A stretch of DNA of 64,000 nucleotides from Glycomyces salinus (GTDB taxonomy: Bacteria > Actinomycetota > Actinomycetes > Mycobacteriales > Micromonosporaceae). Below, piece by piece: positions 1-7,213 of this stretch. Each line of letters begins with the position of its first letter. Positions within the stretch are counted from its first letter, which is position 1. The stretch spans positions 1 to 64,000 of the forward strand of contig NZ_JAELXW010000017.1 of NCBI RefSeq assembly GCF_016428645.1, written 5' to 3'. Both the position numbers and the translations under genes were made by a program. The notes below the pieces were generated by a model, which made no database searches, was not told the origin of the DNA, and saw only the letters and a list, made by a program, of their open reading frames with translations.

Positions 1-102
1 GATAACTACAGGCCGGTAACACCGTTAGATACACAGTCCCCGCAGCGCCGACGGATAGGCGACCTGGTTTCCGCCCTGCCGGTCGCTGGCGGCAGTTTCG
101 GT

Positions 103-1188
103 TCAGAGGTCGAGCGAGGCGAGGTCGAGGAGGTACCAGTCGCCTGCTTCAGTGAATCGGTGAAGCATTGAGGCGCGGTTGCAGCTCGCGACGTACGTTC
201 GCGGCGCGACAGCGTCCTCCCCTGTCACGCGGAAGGTCCGGTACAGGTCGGTGCCATCACCGGTGCGCCGTGCAACGGTCAGCCGCTCAGGCTCGATACC
301 GTGGCCGCCGACCCACCCGACGAAGTCATCGAGGACGAGGAAGTCGTAGGCTCCATTGACGAGATCGTTCTTCCAGACGTCGATTTGGCCGTCGTTGATC
401 CGAAGTACAGGGAAGTCCACGTGGATGCAGGCCCAGACGGTCTCGCCGACAACGTTCAAGGTGTAGGCGTCGGCGATCGGTGGAAATGCTGGCTCACCGG
501 TTTCGGATGCCCGCCATGACGGTGGGTATGACCAGACCAGGTTGAGATCGGCGTCGAACTCGACGAGCCCTGGGTCGCCGATCGGGATCTGGCCTGCGGC
601 ATCTGCCCAGCCGTAATTGCCACCGAAGACGCCTTCGTCGAAGTACCCGACGACGATGCGGCCACTTGGAGTGATCTGGATGTCCTCGATGCCGTCGCCG
701 AGCGAGCCGGATCGCCGGTGGGCGCCGTCCGGGCCGACGACGACCGCATTGTGCTCGGCCGCCCCATCACGGAACCAGCATCGATACCCGACCATGAGCA
801 ATTCGCCGCCGGGCATGGAATGCACGTGTGGGAAGCGGGGAAACGGACCCTTGATCTCGACGGTATCCGAGTGGCCGTCGTGGGATGTGCTGACGACGCG
901 GGCTCGCCACGAAGCCGTATCGGGCAAGAACGCCCCGGTGGCCTCGAACGGCGGACGAATCGGTGAGCGAGACCGATGAAGGAGGGCCTCCGGTCCCCAC
1001 AACGTGACCGCCTCCCCGGCAGCGCCAACCGAGGCGCTGATGAGCACATCGCCCTTCATCGGCGGCGAGATCTTGATGTGGCGCAACAGAGGTGCAGCAG
1101 AAGCAGCAAGGGATGGGGGCACGCTGCGAGTTTGACACATGCCCCCGGGAACGTTTGAGGTGCTCACGACGAAAAGAGCGGCCATCAA
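103..1188 (-). CDS. Hypothetical protein, possible beta-propeller fold
   Basis: I do not recognise this gene. The 361-codon frame is rich in Gly, Asp and Trp and contains recurring strand-like segments such as GGELLMVGYR, ITPSGRIVVGYF and LVEFDADLNLVWSYP. These resemble the blades of a beta-propeller; this is a resemblance only. No clear signal peptide or membrane segment is visible. The start is uncertain: ATG codons at 1188, 1140 and 1059 are all possible and none has a convincing ribosome binding site. The gene lies just outside the left att repeat (1224-1253), so it may be host chromosome or part of an older insertion. Its upstream region was replaced when the neighbouring element integrated, which may have removed its native promoter. 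Confidence 0.5.
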   Translation of the reverse strand: MMAALFVVSTSNVPGGMCQTRSVPPSLAASAAPLLRHIKISPPMKGDVLISASVGAAGEAVTLWGPEALLHRSRSPIRPPFEATGAFLPDTASWRARVVSTSHDGHSDTVEIKGPFPRFPHVHSMPGGELLMVGYRCWFRDGAAEHNAVVVGPDGAHRRSGSLGDGIEDIQITPSGRIVVGYFDEGVFGGNYGWADAAGQIPIGDPGLVEFDADLNLVWSYPPSWRASETGEPAFPPIADAYTLNVVGETVWACIHVDFPVLRINDGQIDVWKNDLVNGAYDFLVLDDFVGWVGGHGIEPERLTVARRTGDGTDLYRTFRVTGEDAVAPRTYVASCNRASMLHRFTEAGDWYLLDLASLDL

Positions 1189-1223
1189 CCTGATGACCGC
1201 TCTTCAACTGAATGTCTAACTCT

Positions 1224-1253
1224 GTGGAGCCAAGGGGAATCGAACCCCTAACC
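1224..1253. repeat. att repeat, distal copy of tRNA-Ala 3' end
   Basis: These 30 bases are identical to 5854-5883, the 3' end of the tRNA-Ala gene. After one mismatch the identity resumes for five more bases (CCTGC). A direct repeat of a tRNA 3' end is the hallmark of tyrosine-integrase insertion, so this is the far attachment site of the element ending at tRNA-Ala. No functional tRNA can be formed here because the 5' half is absent. Confidence 0.85.
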
Positions 1254-1328
1254 ACCTGCCCTAGATCCACGGTTTCACTACCTGCACGAACGTTCGATGA
1301 ATCCCGCGTGACCTCGAAAAACAGTCTC

Positions 1329-2543
1329 CTAGTATCCCGGCAATTCCCCGCCTGTCTTGACCTCGACCGTCCTGGAACCGTCCCGCAATAACCGTCCACT
1401 CTCACCGTCGAAGACCTCACGCAAATCCGCGGCGGCAGGGAGGCCGGCCTCGTCGACGACTCGGACGACCTCGGCCGCGCGCCACCGCGCCGAGGGCACC
1501 ACGCGGCCCGACAGGAGCGCCTTGAGTGTCGCGTCGGCGGCCTCGTCGAGCGCGCCCTTCGACACCAGGGCTAGCGCCAGGTCGATCTTCGCGGTAGCCA
1601 GCCGCCGCGGCCACCGCGTGTGGTCCTCGTCGGGATAGGCCGCGATCACCTCGCGGGCGGCCCGCTCGGCGGCGGCGTCGCCGACCCAAGCGAGCGTGGT
1701 CGCCGTGTAGCTCATGGCCTTCGCGGGGTCGTACTGGTAATGGTGCTTCGGCTGCGTCGGGTCGGTGGTCGCCATGGCTTGGACCCGGTTGACCACCGCC
1801 AGAGTCTCTTTCCGCTGCCCGAGGCGGGCCCGTGCGCGTCCCTCCTGCGCGGTGGCCTGAATCAGCGCCGAGGACCCGTCCGGGGCGGCCTCCTGCGCTG
1901 CCAGGGACAACTCCAGAGCGCTCGGATAGTTCCCGGCGGTCAAGGACGCCCACGCCCGGGTCTCGAGGGCCCACGCGGGAATGACGCGGTTTCCGGCCTC
2001 GGCGGCGAGACTGGCCGCGGTCCGCAGTTGCGCCGCGGCGGCCTTGCCGTTCTTCAAGTCGACGTTGAGCGTCGCGGCTAGTAGCGAGTACCAGCCGCCG
2101 AGGTCCAACAGGCGCTGGTGCTCGGCGAGCGTGGTCTGTTTGCCCAGCAGGCCCGACAGGTAGGCCAGGTGCGAGCGCACGTCGACCAGCAGCTCGATCG
2201 GATCGGTCCGCTGGTAGGCGATGGCGAGATCGTTGAAGGACTGCTCCAACAGGTCGACGGTGCCAGCGCCGACCTCGGAGGCGGCGGCAAGCCGTGCCAA
2301 CTCCAAGGCCGCGATCGAGTCGCCATCGAGCGCCGGGGCTGCCTGCTTCGTTAGGGCCTTGGTGAACCTCTGAATGCCCAGCAGCCGGTCCAGGTCTTCG
2401 GCCAGCGCTATCGAGGGCGCTTGCTTGCCGTTGACGACGCGCGAGAGGTAGGCGGGGTCTCGGTACATGGCCGCACACGCCGCGCGGAGCGTGTAGCCGC
2501 TTCGCTGGAGTTCAGCGCGCACCAAGTCGCCGAAGTCGCTCAT
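1329..2543 (-). CDS. HTH-type (XRE-like) regulator with TPR-like C-terminus
   Basis: Protein of 404 aa. Residues about 1-55 form a Cro/C1-type HTH (LVRAELQRSGYTLRAA, then DPAYLSRVVNGKQAPS). The rest is an Ala/Leu-rich helical array typical of tetratricopeptide regulators common in actinomycete mobile elements. I chose the ATG at 2543, which gives the usual HTH spacing and is preceded by a GGGGTTGG stretch; the frame is open further upstream to 2621. An inverted repeat directly upstream (2555-2587) suggests autoregulation. It is divergent from the small genes that start at 2780 and probably controls the element's maintenance genes; that role is inference. Confidence 0.75.
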   Translation of the reverse strand: MSDFGDLVRAELQRSGYTLRAACAAMYRDPAYLSRVVNGKQAPSIALAEDLDRLLGIQRFTKALTKQAAPALDGDSIAALELARLAAASEVGAGTVDLLEQSFNDLAIAYQRTDPIELLVDVRSHLAYLSGLLGKQTTLAEHQRLLDLGGWYSLLAATLNVDLKNGKAAAAQLRTAASLAAEAGNRVIPAWALETRAWASLTAGNYPSALELSLAAQEAAPDGSSALIQATAQEGRARARLGQRKETLAVVNRVQAMATTDPTQPKHHYQYDPAKAMSYTATTLAWVGDAAAERAAREVIAAYPDEDHTRWPRRLATAKIDLALALVSKGALDEAADATLKALLSGRVVPSARWRAAEVVRVVDEAGLPAAADLREVFDGESGRLLRDGSRTVEVKTGGELPGY

Positions 2544-2554
2544 GCCAACCCCTT

Positions 2555-2595
2555 GCGTTGACCGTTGCCCGCCTGAGAAGTCAACGCTGGTCAAC
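2555..2595. promoter_or_regulatory. Operator-like inverted repeat upstream of HTH regulator
   Basis: GCGTTGAC at 2555-2562 is exactly mirrored by GTCAACGC at 2580-2587 with a 17-bp spacer, and a third half-site GGTCAAC follows at 2589-2595. The position, 12 bp upstream of the regulator start and between divergent genes, fits a binding site for that regulator. Binding itself is inferred. Confidence 0.55.
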
Positions 2596-2779
2596 TCCCC
2601 TGTGACGGCCTTCTGGCTCAACGATAGCCGTAGGCCGCGGGTGTCCGGTCCTTGCTGTCCCGGCTCGGCCGGGTGGGCGACCGATCCGGACGGTGCCCGC
2701 GGTCGTCACAGAAGGCTCCGGCGACCGCTGGAACGGCCCTGGAGCACGGACTCACTTGCAAGGGAAGCGAGACGAGCAC

Positions 2780-2989
2780 ATGGTAAGCCGCCGCGAACGA
2801 ACCACAGCACCCGCCGAACCGCTGAGGCCGCCCGACGAGCACCCTGCCTTCCACATCCCCACACACGGCGGCTGCGGCTGCCAGAGCTGCACCGAGGTGC
2901 TCCGGGACAGCCCGATCTGCCAGTCCTGCCACGAGCCGTGGCCCTGCCCGGACGCCGACGCGAAGGAGTGCGGCCGTGACGCTGTATAG
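2780..2989 (+). CDS. Small cysteine-rich protein, hypothetical
   Basis: A 69-aa protein with seven cysteines in its second half, arranged CGCQSC, CQSC and later single Cys residues, which suggests a small zinc-binding or disulfide-linked fold. Start chosen at the ATG at 2780 (MVSRRERT), preceded by AAGGGAAGCGAG. It overlaps the next gene by 14 bases, so the two are likely translated together. Small Cys-rich proteins next to HTH/TPR regulators are frequent in actinomycete integrative elements. Function unknown. Confidence 0.55.
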   Translation: MVSRRERTTAPAEPLRPPDEHPAFHIPTHGGCGCQSCTEVLRDSPICQSCHEPWPCPDADAKECGRDAV

Positions 2990-3161
2990 CCGGAGCTTGA
3001 CCGAGGACGCCCACCGAACGAAGCGGTTCCACTTCAAGGACGCCGACGGCATGTGCGCAGGCTGCCGATTCGGCAAGGTACTCGTGAAGCACGGCGAATG
3101 CGACCCCTGGCTGTGGGCCGAGGCAGTCTTGAGCAAGGTCGCCTCGCCGTCCACGCAATAG
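2976..3161 (+). CDS. Small hypothetical protein (61 aa)
   Basis: Starts at GTG 2976 inside the end of the preceding Cys-rich gene and ends at 3161, five bases before the unusual tRNA. It contains a CAGC pair (GMCAGCRFGK) and a later Cys (GECDPW), so it may also bind metal. RBS-like GGAG lies at about 2966 (GAAGGAGTGC). No family is recognised. The tight overlap and the position just before the tRNA suggest one transcript covering 2780-3246; that is inference. Confidence 0.5.
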   Translation: MTLYSRSLTEDAHRTKRFHFKDADGMCAGCRFGKVLVKHGECDPWLWAEAVLSKVASPSTQ

Positions 3162-3165
3162 CCTG

Positions 3166-3246
3166 GGAGGGTAGCGCCACGGCGGCGAACCGGGCTTGAA
3201 ACCCGGGCCAGGCGCAAGCCTGGGGGTTCGACTCCTCTACCCTCCG
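3166..3246 (+). tRNA. Unusual class II tRNA, anticodon UGA, 9/3 acceptor/T-stem
   Basis: The 81-nt segment folds as a complete cloverleaf. A 9-bp acceptor stem (GGAGGGTAG with CTACCCTCC, 3166-3174/3237-3245) is followed with no linker by a 4-bp D stem (3175-3178/3184-3187). Then come a 5-bp anticodon stem (CCGGG/CCCGG) with loop CTTGAAA, a 6-bp variable arm (CCAGGC/GCCTGG, loop GCAA) and a 3-bp T stem with loop TTCGACT. The discriminator is G3246 and no CCA is encoded. The anticodon reads TGA, the long variable arm and G73 are serine identity features, and the acceptor plus T stems total 12 bp. A canonical 7/5 fold is also possible, but it needs two G-U pairs, breaks two variable-arm pairs and lacks U8. 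The 9/3 shape matches the class called allo-tRNAs. Charging with serine is inferred. Confidence 0.7.
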
Positions 3247-3389
3247 CTGATCGCTGATCCGGCCGATATGCCGGGGTAGGCGGTCCCTTCGCCGCGCACG
3301 GAGTCCTCGACGTGATCATCCGCGGCGTCAAGTTCCCGACTTGCTCGTCGCCGGACCCGCAAACCTGAACCTCGGCCGGGGGCTGGACC

Positions 3390-3425
3390 TGTGGATAACT
3401 CTGGGAACTCCACAAGTTATCCACA
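3390..3425. repeat. Inverted repeat made of two DnaA boxes
   Basis: TGTGGATAACT (3390-3400) is exactly mirrored by AGTTATCCACA (3415-3425) with a 14-base spacer. Each arm contains a perfect DnaA box (TTATCCACA). Such a site inside a mobile element could let host DnaA act on an element origin or promoter; this is inference. Confidence 0.6.
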
Positions 3426-3649
3426 TGCCGTTCACATGACCTGTAACTACGCGCATCCTTCCCATCAGTTCTGTTGCAGCGCTGAGTATTTGCGCACGTC
3501 GGGGCCCAGTGGACACTCAACTGGAATCGTGCATGCACTGTCGGTGTAGGGGTGTAGGGTCTTCTTCACCGTACAGAGGAGGCGTCCTCACGACGGACCG
3601 CCGCAGGAACCTCCGGCCCGGCGTCTCGGGCCTCAATCAGACATGACTA

Positions 3650-3684
3650 TGGCCGTCCCAGAATTGGAACCCCCGGGACGGCCA
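3650..3684. repeat. 10-bp inverted repeat before antirepressor-like gene
   Basis: TGGCCGTCCC (3650-3659) is mirrored by GGGACGGCCA (3675-3684). It lies 28 bp upstream of the ATG at 3713. It could be an operator or an attenuator hairpin; no U-tract follows. Confidence 0.45.
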
Positions 3685-3712
3685 ACTGCTAATTCGTTAG
3701 GAGCCCCACCCT

Positions 3713-4618
3713 ATGGCAGCGAGCCAGGCGGGTACAAGTGGTGTCCCGTCAGAAGGACATCACAAAAAGATCACGATCCCAGGCAACCAACAGGGCCTGC
3801 CGTTCGACGAGCACGTCGAGCAGTCCATGGCCGTCGCTAACAGCGCAGCACTCGAAGCGTTCGACTTCGAAGGGCTGGACGAGTCGGCGATCATTCTCCA
3901 TCCGGAGCATGGGCCGTGTTTCATGTCCGAGCGCCTCATCCGTTGGGCCGGGTGGTCCAGTCCTAGTGATGTCCGCCGTGACCACCTCCAACCCGGCGAT
4001 GAAGTCGAAATCTCGACCTCAATCAAACGAGGCCGCGGTACGACCACGGCCAAGGTGAAATTCCTGACCAAGCGAGGTGCTCGCCGCCTGCTGATGCGGT
4101 CGAATCACTCGCGCGCGATCGCCTATGCCGACCGTGTCCTGGATATGCTCGACGAACTCGACCAGCACGGCATGGTCGTCGACGAACAGCGCATCACCGA
4201 CGACCAGATCCAGGCCGGACGTGAACGCCTCGACGCGATTGCGAAGGCCCGGCTGGAGGAGCGGATGGACTACAAGTTCGTCCTCGACTCCATCAAGGCC
4301 GGCGGCGCCACCGAGTCGCTCGACTACGCGCGCGTCCAGAACGCCCTGTACTTGGAGCTGTTCGGGGCTACCGCCAAGCAGATCATCAAGACCCGGCCAC
4401 AGCTGACCGGGAAGCCGAAGAAGCGCGGTGAGGGGTTCTGCAAGTCGGTGGTAGCGAAGGACTACCTCACCGAGGCCGAGATACGGCGCATGCAGGGCGT
4501 GGTCCTGAACGTGGTCTCCCAGCTCCACGTGCTCCGTCCGAACGGGGCGACGGCCGAGGAGATCATCGCGATGGTCGAGCACGCGGTCTCGTTCCTCGAG
4601 CGACGCGGTGCCGCGTAA
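3713..4618 (+). CDS. Phage-type antirepressor-like protein (BRO-N/RhuM-like)
   Basis: 301 aa. The N-terminal half has a BRO-N-like pattern: RLIRWAGWSSPSDVRRDHL, then a charged loop and VKFLTKRGARRLLMRS, which resembles the 'serine-glycine, becomes-fixed' segment of antirepressors. The C-terminal half (KKRGEGFCKSVVAKDYLTEAE onwards) resembles the tail of RhuM/phage antirepressor-type proteins. The ATG at 3713 has an AGGAG nine bases upstream. The stop codon overlaps the start of the next gene (TAATG), so the two are coupled. In phages such proteins relieve repression, so it may antagonise the HTH regulator at 1329-2543. Family assignment is by motif resemblance only. Confidence 0.55.
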   Translation: MAASQAGTSGVPSEGHHKKITIPGNQQGLPFDEHVEQSMAVANSAALEAFDFEGLDESAIILHPEHGPCFMSERLIRWAGWSSPSDVRRDHLQPGDEVEISTSIKRGRGTTTAKVKFLTKRGARRLLMRSNHSRAIAYADRVLDMLDELDQHGMVVDEQRITDDQIQAGRERLDAIAKARLEERMDYKFVLDSIKAGGATESLDYARVQNALYLELFGATAKQIIKTRPQLTGKPKKRGEGFCKSVVAKDYLTEAEIRRMQGVVLNVVSQLHVLRPNGATAEEIIAMVEHAVSFLERRGAA

Positions 4619-5097
4619 TGCAGAACCTCAATTGGGTTGGCTGGGTCATCGCAGGACTCTCCCTCACGGCTCACCTCATCAAGTTCGCACGCGACCGGCG
4701 CCAGGGTGTAACGGTCAGAGCCGAGTCCGGCCCGAACGTCAAGGTCGCTCTCCCCGGGGATGCCAGGAGGCCGCGGGCACCGATGATGGTGGCCAAGCGC
4801 CGGGCCACGGCAAGCGAAGTGAGGACCAAGGTCCGCGTCTACGTCACGGCCACATCGCCAATCACGGTCGTCGACGCGGCAGTCTGTCAGTTCCGGTGGC
4901 TACTGCTCCGCCGTCTGGGAAGTTGCTCCGAGAAGATCGCCAAGCCGGTCGGGGTGTCAGCGGATGCTCGCGAGAAGTCGATCGTGTTGACCCTTGAGAA
5001 CAGCCAGGTGCTCGGATCTGCACCCTGGGTACGGGTCCGCACTGAGCGAGGTCATCACTACTACACCCGAGTCAAGCTCCTGAACGGCAACGAGTAG
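4618..5097 (+). CDS. Hypothetical single-pass membrane protein
   Basis: 159 aa. Residues about 5-23 (WVGWVIAGLSLTAHLIKFA) form an N-terminal membrane anchor followed by a basic stretch, so the rest probably faces the cytoplasm. The soluble part looks beta-rich (VRVYVTATSPITVVDAA, IVLTLENSQVLG). It overlaps the antirepressor-like gene by one base (TAATG) and is followed by a strong hairpin at 5110-5138. No family is recognised. Confidence 0.55.
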   Translation: MQNLNWVGWVIAGLSLTAHLIKFARDRRQGVTVRAESGPNVKVALPGDARRPRAPMMVAKRRATASEVRTKVRVYVTATSPITVVDAAVCQFRWLLLRRLGSCSEKIAKPVGVSADAREKSIVLTLENSQVLGSAPWVRVRTERGHHYYTRVKLLNGNE

Positions 5098-5109
5098 CAC
5101 AAGACGACA

Positions 5110-5138
5110 GCCCCGGTCACTTTCACGGTGGCCGGGGC
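5110..5138 (+). terminator. Hairpin terminator after membrane protein gene
   Basis: GCCCCGGTCAC pairs with GTGGCCGGGGC around a 7-base loop (11 bp, one G-U). No T-tract follows, as is common for actinobacterial terminators. Confidence 0.55.
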
Positions 5139-5249
5139 CGATTCGCGTCCCCGGCCGGGGCCGGTGGTCAGTTATCTTTGCTGGCGGCGCGGCGCATGGC
5201 CTTGCGCGCCGCCCCTGCACCACCTCGGGACGGGGGCGGATTCGCGCGC

Positions 5250-5418
5250 TCAACCGTGGTCGACTGCGAGGTCTTCCACGGGCTGAACGGTGGGCGTGTG
5301 CTCGTCGGAGAACTGCGGCTCCACCTCGAACTCGGGGCGGCGCTGCCAGTAGTCCAGGAGGCGGTGGCCAGCGTCGACCACGGCGGCGCCGTCGCGGAAG
5401 TAGACGCCTTCGCCGTGA
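5250..5418 (-). pseudogene. C-terminal fragment of an unidentified element gene
   Basis: The minus-strand frame from about 5418 down to the stop at 5250 reads like real protein (EGVYFRDGAAVVDAGHRL, LLDYWQRRPEFEVEPQ, then a TGA after VDHG). Above about 5420 the same frame is only the antisense of the integrase fragment. It therefore appears to be the last 56 or so codons of a gene whose 5' part was deleted when the two fragments were joined. Its original function cannot be named. Confidence 0.4.
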
Positions 5419-5817
5419 GGGAAAGTCCTGGTCGACGAGTTGAAGCCGTTCGTGGCCGGTCGCGACGACGGCGAGCTGGTGTTCACCTCCCCGCAGGGCG
5501 GACCGATCCGGGCCCACAACTTCCGCCCGCGCATCTTCAACCCTGCCGTGGCGAAGTCGAAGCTGCCGAAGGCGATCACGCCGCACAGCCTGCGCCACAC
5601 CTTCGCGTCCCTGTCGATCGCGGCCGGGGCCGACGTGAAGACGCTTCAGGCCGCCATGGGGCACGCCACCGCGGCGATGACCTTGGACGTGTACGCCGAC
5701 CTGTTCCCCGCCCGGGTCGGGGAGGTCGCCAACGCGCTCGACGCCGGGCGGTCGAAAGCCCTCGGGACGATTCCCGACCGTCCTGAATCCGTCCCAGAGA
5801 CCCCAGAACAGCAGTGA
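5419..5817 (+). pseudogene. Truncated tyrosine-family integrase (C-terminal part)
   Basis: About 132 codons remain of a phage-type integrase. The catalytic C-terminus is clear: ITPHSLRHTFASL gives the His-x-x-Arg box, AAMGHATAAM the second His and MTLDVYADLF the nucleophilic Tyr. The frame opens at 5419 right after a stop (TGA 5416-5418), and the first catalytic Arg, the core-binding domain and any start codon are missing, so the protein would be inactive. It lies 37 bp from the tRNA-Ala att site, as expected for an integrative element. The closest internal start would be the TTG at 5440. Confidence 0.85.
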
Positions 5818-5842
5818 GGCCGGGTACTAGACCCGGCCTCAC
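5814..5842. terminator. Perfect 12-bp hairpin between integrase and tRNA-Ala
   Basis: GTGAGGCCGGGT pairs perfectly with ACCCGGCCTCAC around the loop ACTAG. It lies between the convergent integrase fragment and tRNA-Ala and can stop transcription from both sides. Confidence 0.7.
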
Positions 5843-5853
5843 CTGGTGATTTA

Positions 5854-5883
5854 GTGGAGCCAAGGGGAATCGAACCCCTAACC
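5854..5883. repeat. att repeat within the tRNA-Ala 3' end
   Basis: Identical over 30 bases to 1224-1253. It covers the 3' acceptor strand and the T arm of tRNA-Ala; it is the tRNA-proximal attachment site of the element. Confidence 0.85.
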
Positions 5884-5927
5884 TCCTGCTTGCAAAGCAG
5901 GTGCTCTGCCAATTGAGCTATAGCCCC
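5855..5927 (-). tRNA. tRNA-Ala(UGC)
   Basis: A 73-nt cloverleaf on the minus strand: acceptor GGGGCTA with TGGCTCC, anticodon arm CCTGC-TTTGCAA-GCAGG (anticodon TGC), T loop TTCGATT, discriminator A. CCA is not encoded. The gene stays intact after integration because the element restores its 3' end. Confidence 0.95.
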
Positions 5928-6028
5928 GAAACCCCCTGAGGGGTAGCGCCTCCGGTGCGAGTATCCCCGCCGGGCTCAGTGCACCAGCGAGGATACCCGG
6001 AGCGCGGTGAGTTGGCCAACGCCTTCGT

Positions 6029-6160
6029 TCAGCGCACGTCCTCGGCGGACGTGGTGGCCTCGTGCCAGAGCGTGCGCTCGTCGTTGATGGACTTGACCTT
6101 CCTGGCCACGACCACCGCGACGGTCGCCACGCCGGCGACGATCAAAAGCTTCTTCCACAT
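6029..6160 (-). CDS. DLW-39-like small membrane protein (43 aa)
   Basis: The peptide starts MWKKLLIVAGVATVAVVVA, one N-terminal membrane helix, followed by a basic segment and an Asp/Glu-rich tail containing ERTLWHEAT. This matches the layout of the DLW-39 family, small actinobacterial membrane peptides with a conserved LW motif encoded near gyrA and tRNA-Ile/Ala. ATG at 6160 with a GGGGGCC stretch upstream. Function unknown. Confidence 0.7.
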   Translation of the reverse strand: MWKKLLIVAGVATVAVVVARKVKSINDERTLWHEATTSAEDVR

Positions 6161-6279
6161 GAACCCAGGCCCCCTAGAAGCAGAGCTTGCTCGGTTACGC
6201 AACGTCCGGTTCGGCATTGCACGATGCGACACAGCATAGCGAACAGCGCCACGCGTTCCCGGCGGGCCAGCGCGGACCG

Positions 6280-6852
6280 CTACGAGCCGGGCGCGTCGAG
6301 TTCGAGGAAGGTCTTCGCCTCGGCCAGCGCGTCGTGGTCGCTGAGGACGTCGCCGGGGCGGCTGCCGTTGCCCAACAGCAGGCCGCGCCATTCCATGCGC
6401 AGGTATCCGGCGCTCAGTCGGAGGGTCCCGGCCAGCGGGTCGGCCGCGGCGGGGTCCGGGTCGGAGACGGCGCTGACGCCCCACAGCCGCTTGCCGGCCA
6501 TGCGGGAGCGGAACCCCAGACCGGACACGCGCATCCAGCCGGACCAGTAGTCGAGGTAGGTCTTGACCGTGCCGCTGACCGAGTACCAGTACAGCGGGGA
6601 GGCGATGACGATGTCGGTGGCCGCGAGCGTGGCGTCCTGGACGCGCTTCTCGGCACCCGCGGCGGGCGGGGCGGTGCCGTCGCCGGTGTGGCGGCGGTCG
6701 GTGAACGGCGGCAGGCCCGCCTCGTCGAGGTGGATCCACTCCTGCCGGTCGGTCTCGGGCAGGCTTTCGGCGGCCGCTCTGGCCAAGGTCTCGGTGTTGC
6801 CGCCGGGGCGGGCGCTGCCGAGGACGAACAGGAAGCTGCGCGGTGCGCTCAT
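6280..6852 (-). CDS. NAD(P)H-dependent flavin oxidoreductase (flavodoxin-like)
   Basis: 190 aa. The N-terminus FLFVLGSARPGGNTETLARAA is the flavin phosphate-binding loop (G-S-x-R-x-x-G-N-T) of NADPH-dependent FMN reductases, and DIVIASPLYWYSVSGTVKTYLD is the conserved second flavin-contact region (SPxYWYSVSGxxKxxLD). The start at 6852 (MSAPRSF) is preceded by GAAGGAGCG; the frame continues upstream but without an RBS. It acts in the cytosol, probably on quinones or free flavins; substrate unknown. It sits between tRNA-Ile and tRNA-Ala genes, separating two tRNAs that are often adjacent. Confidence 0.8.
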   Translation of the reverse strand: MSAPRSFLFVLGSARPGGNTETLARAAAESLPETDRQEWIHLDEAGLPPFTDRRHTGDGTAPPAAGAEKRVQDATLAATDIVIASPLYWYSVSGTVKTYLDYWSGWMRVSGLGFRSRMAGKRLWGVSAVSDPDPAAADPLAGTLRLSAGYLRMEWRGLLLGNGSRPGDVLSDHDALAEAKTFLELDAPGS

Positions 6853-6982
6853 GCGCGGTCGCTCCTTCGGGATCGGGGGCGTCTCCCCCTTCAAGGCCGC
6901 CGCGCGCTCTGGTATTCCAAGGCGAATCGGTCCAGAAAACCGAAAATCCCAGACCAGTGGCGATACCGGCCTGGGATTATGG

Positions 6983-7056
6983 TGGGCGTACCTGGACTCG
7001 AACCAGGGACCTTTGAGTTATCAGCTCAACGCTCTAACCGCCTGAGCTATACGCCC
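6983..7056 (-). tRNA. tRNA-Ile(GAU)
   Basis: 74-nt cloverleaf on the minus strand: acceptor GGGCGTA with TACGCCC, anticodon arm TTGAG-CTGATAA-CTCAA (anticodon GAT), T loop TTCGAGT, discriminator A. CCA is encoded directly after it (6980-6982), unlike in the tRNA-Ala. Confidence 0.95.
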
Positions 7057-7213
7057 GGGATTCGTCGCTCCGTCGGCGACGCTGAGAAAGGTTACCCCAC
7101 TGCGGCCCTTCGGACGCAAGCGGCCCCCCGCAGCGAGGGACGGCCGTCACTCGGGCGCGAAGACGGCCCGCGCGGACGAATCCTCGTCGTCGCGGGCCGT
7201 CCCGTCCGAGAGC

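Larger units (their letters stand above)
3249..3712. other. 464-bp intergenic region of the element
   Basis: No convincing gene. It holds an inverted pair of perfect DnaA boxes (3390-3425), a GC-rich inverted repeat (3650-3684) and the RBS of the antirepressor-like gene (AGGAG at 3699-3703). It may contain a replication or regulatory region of the element; that is inference. Confidence 0.5.
1224..5883. mobile_element. Degenerate tRNA-Ala integrative element (about 4.7 kb)
   Basis: The segment is bounded by a 30-bp direct repeat of the tRNA-Ala 3' end, with an integrase fragment immediately next to the intact tRNA. This is the arrangement of actinomycete integrative and conjugative elements. 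Between the ends lie an HTH regulator, two very small genes, an unusual tRNA, an antirepressor-like gene and a small membrane protein. No excisionase, replication initiator or FtsK-like transfer gene is visible and the integrase is truncated, so the element is probably immobile. Two gene fragments abut at about 5419, which marks a deletion. Confidence 0.75.

Noticed and set aside
3166-3246. Selenocysteine tRNA
   Set aside because: The anticodon is TGA, not TCA, and acceptor plus T stems total 12 bp, not the 13 of bacterial tRNA-Sec.
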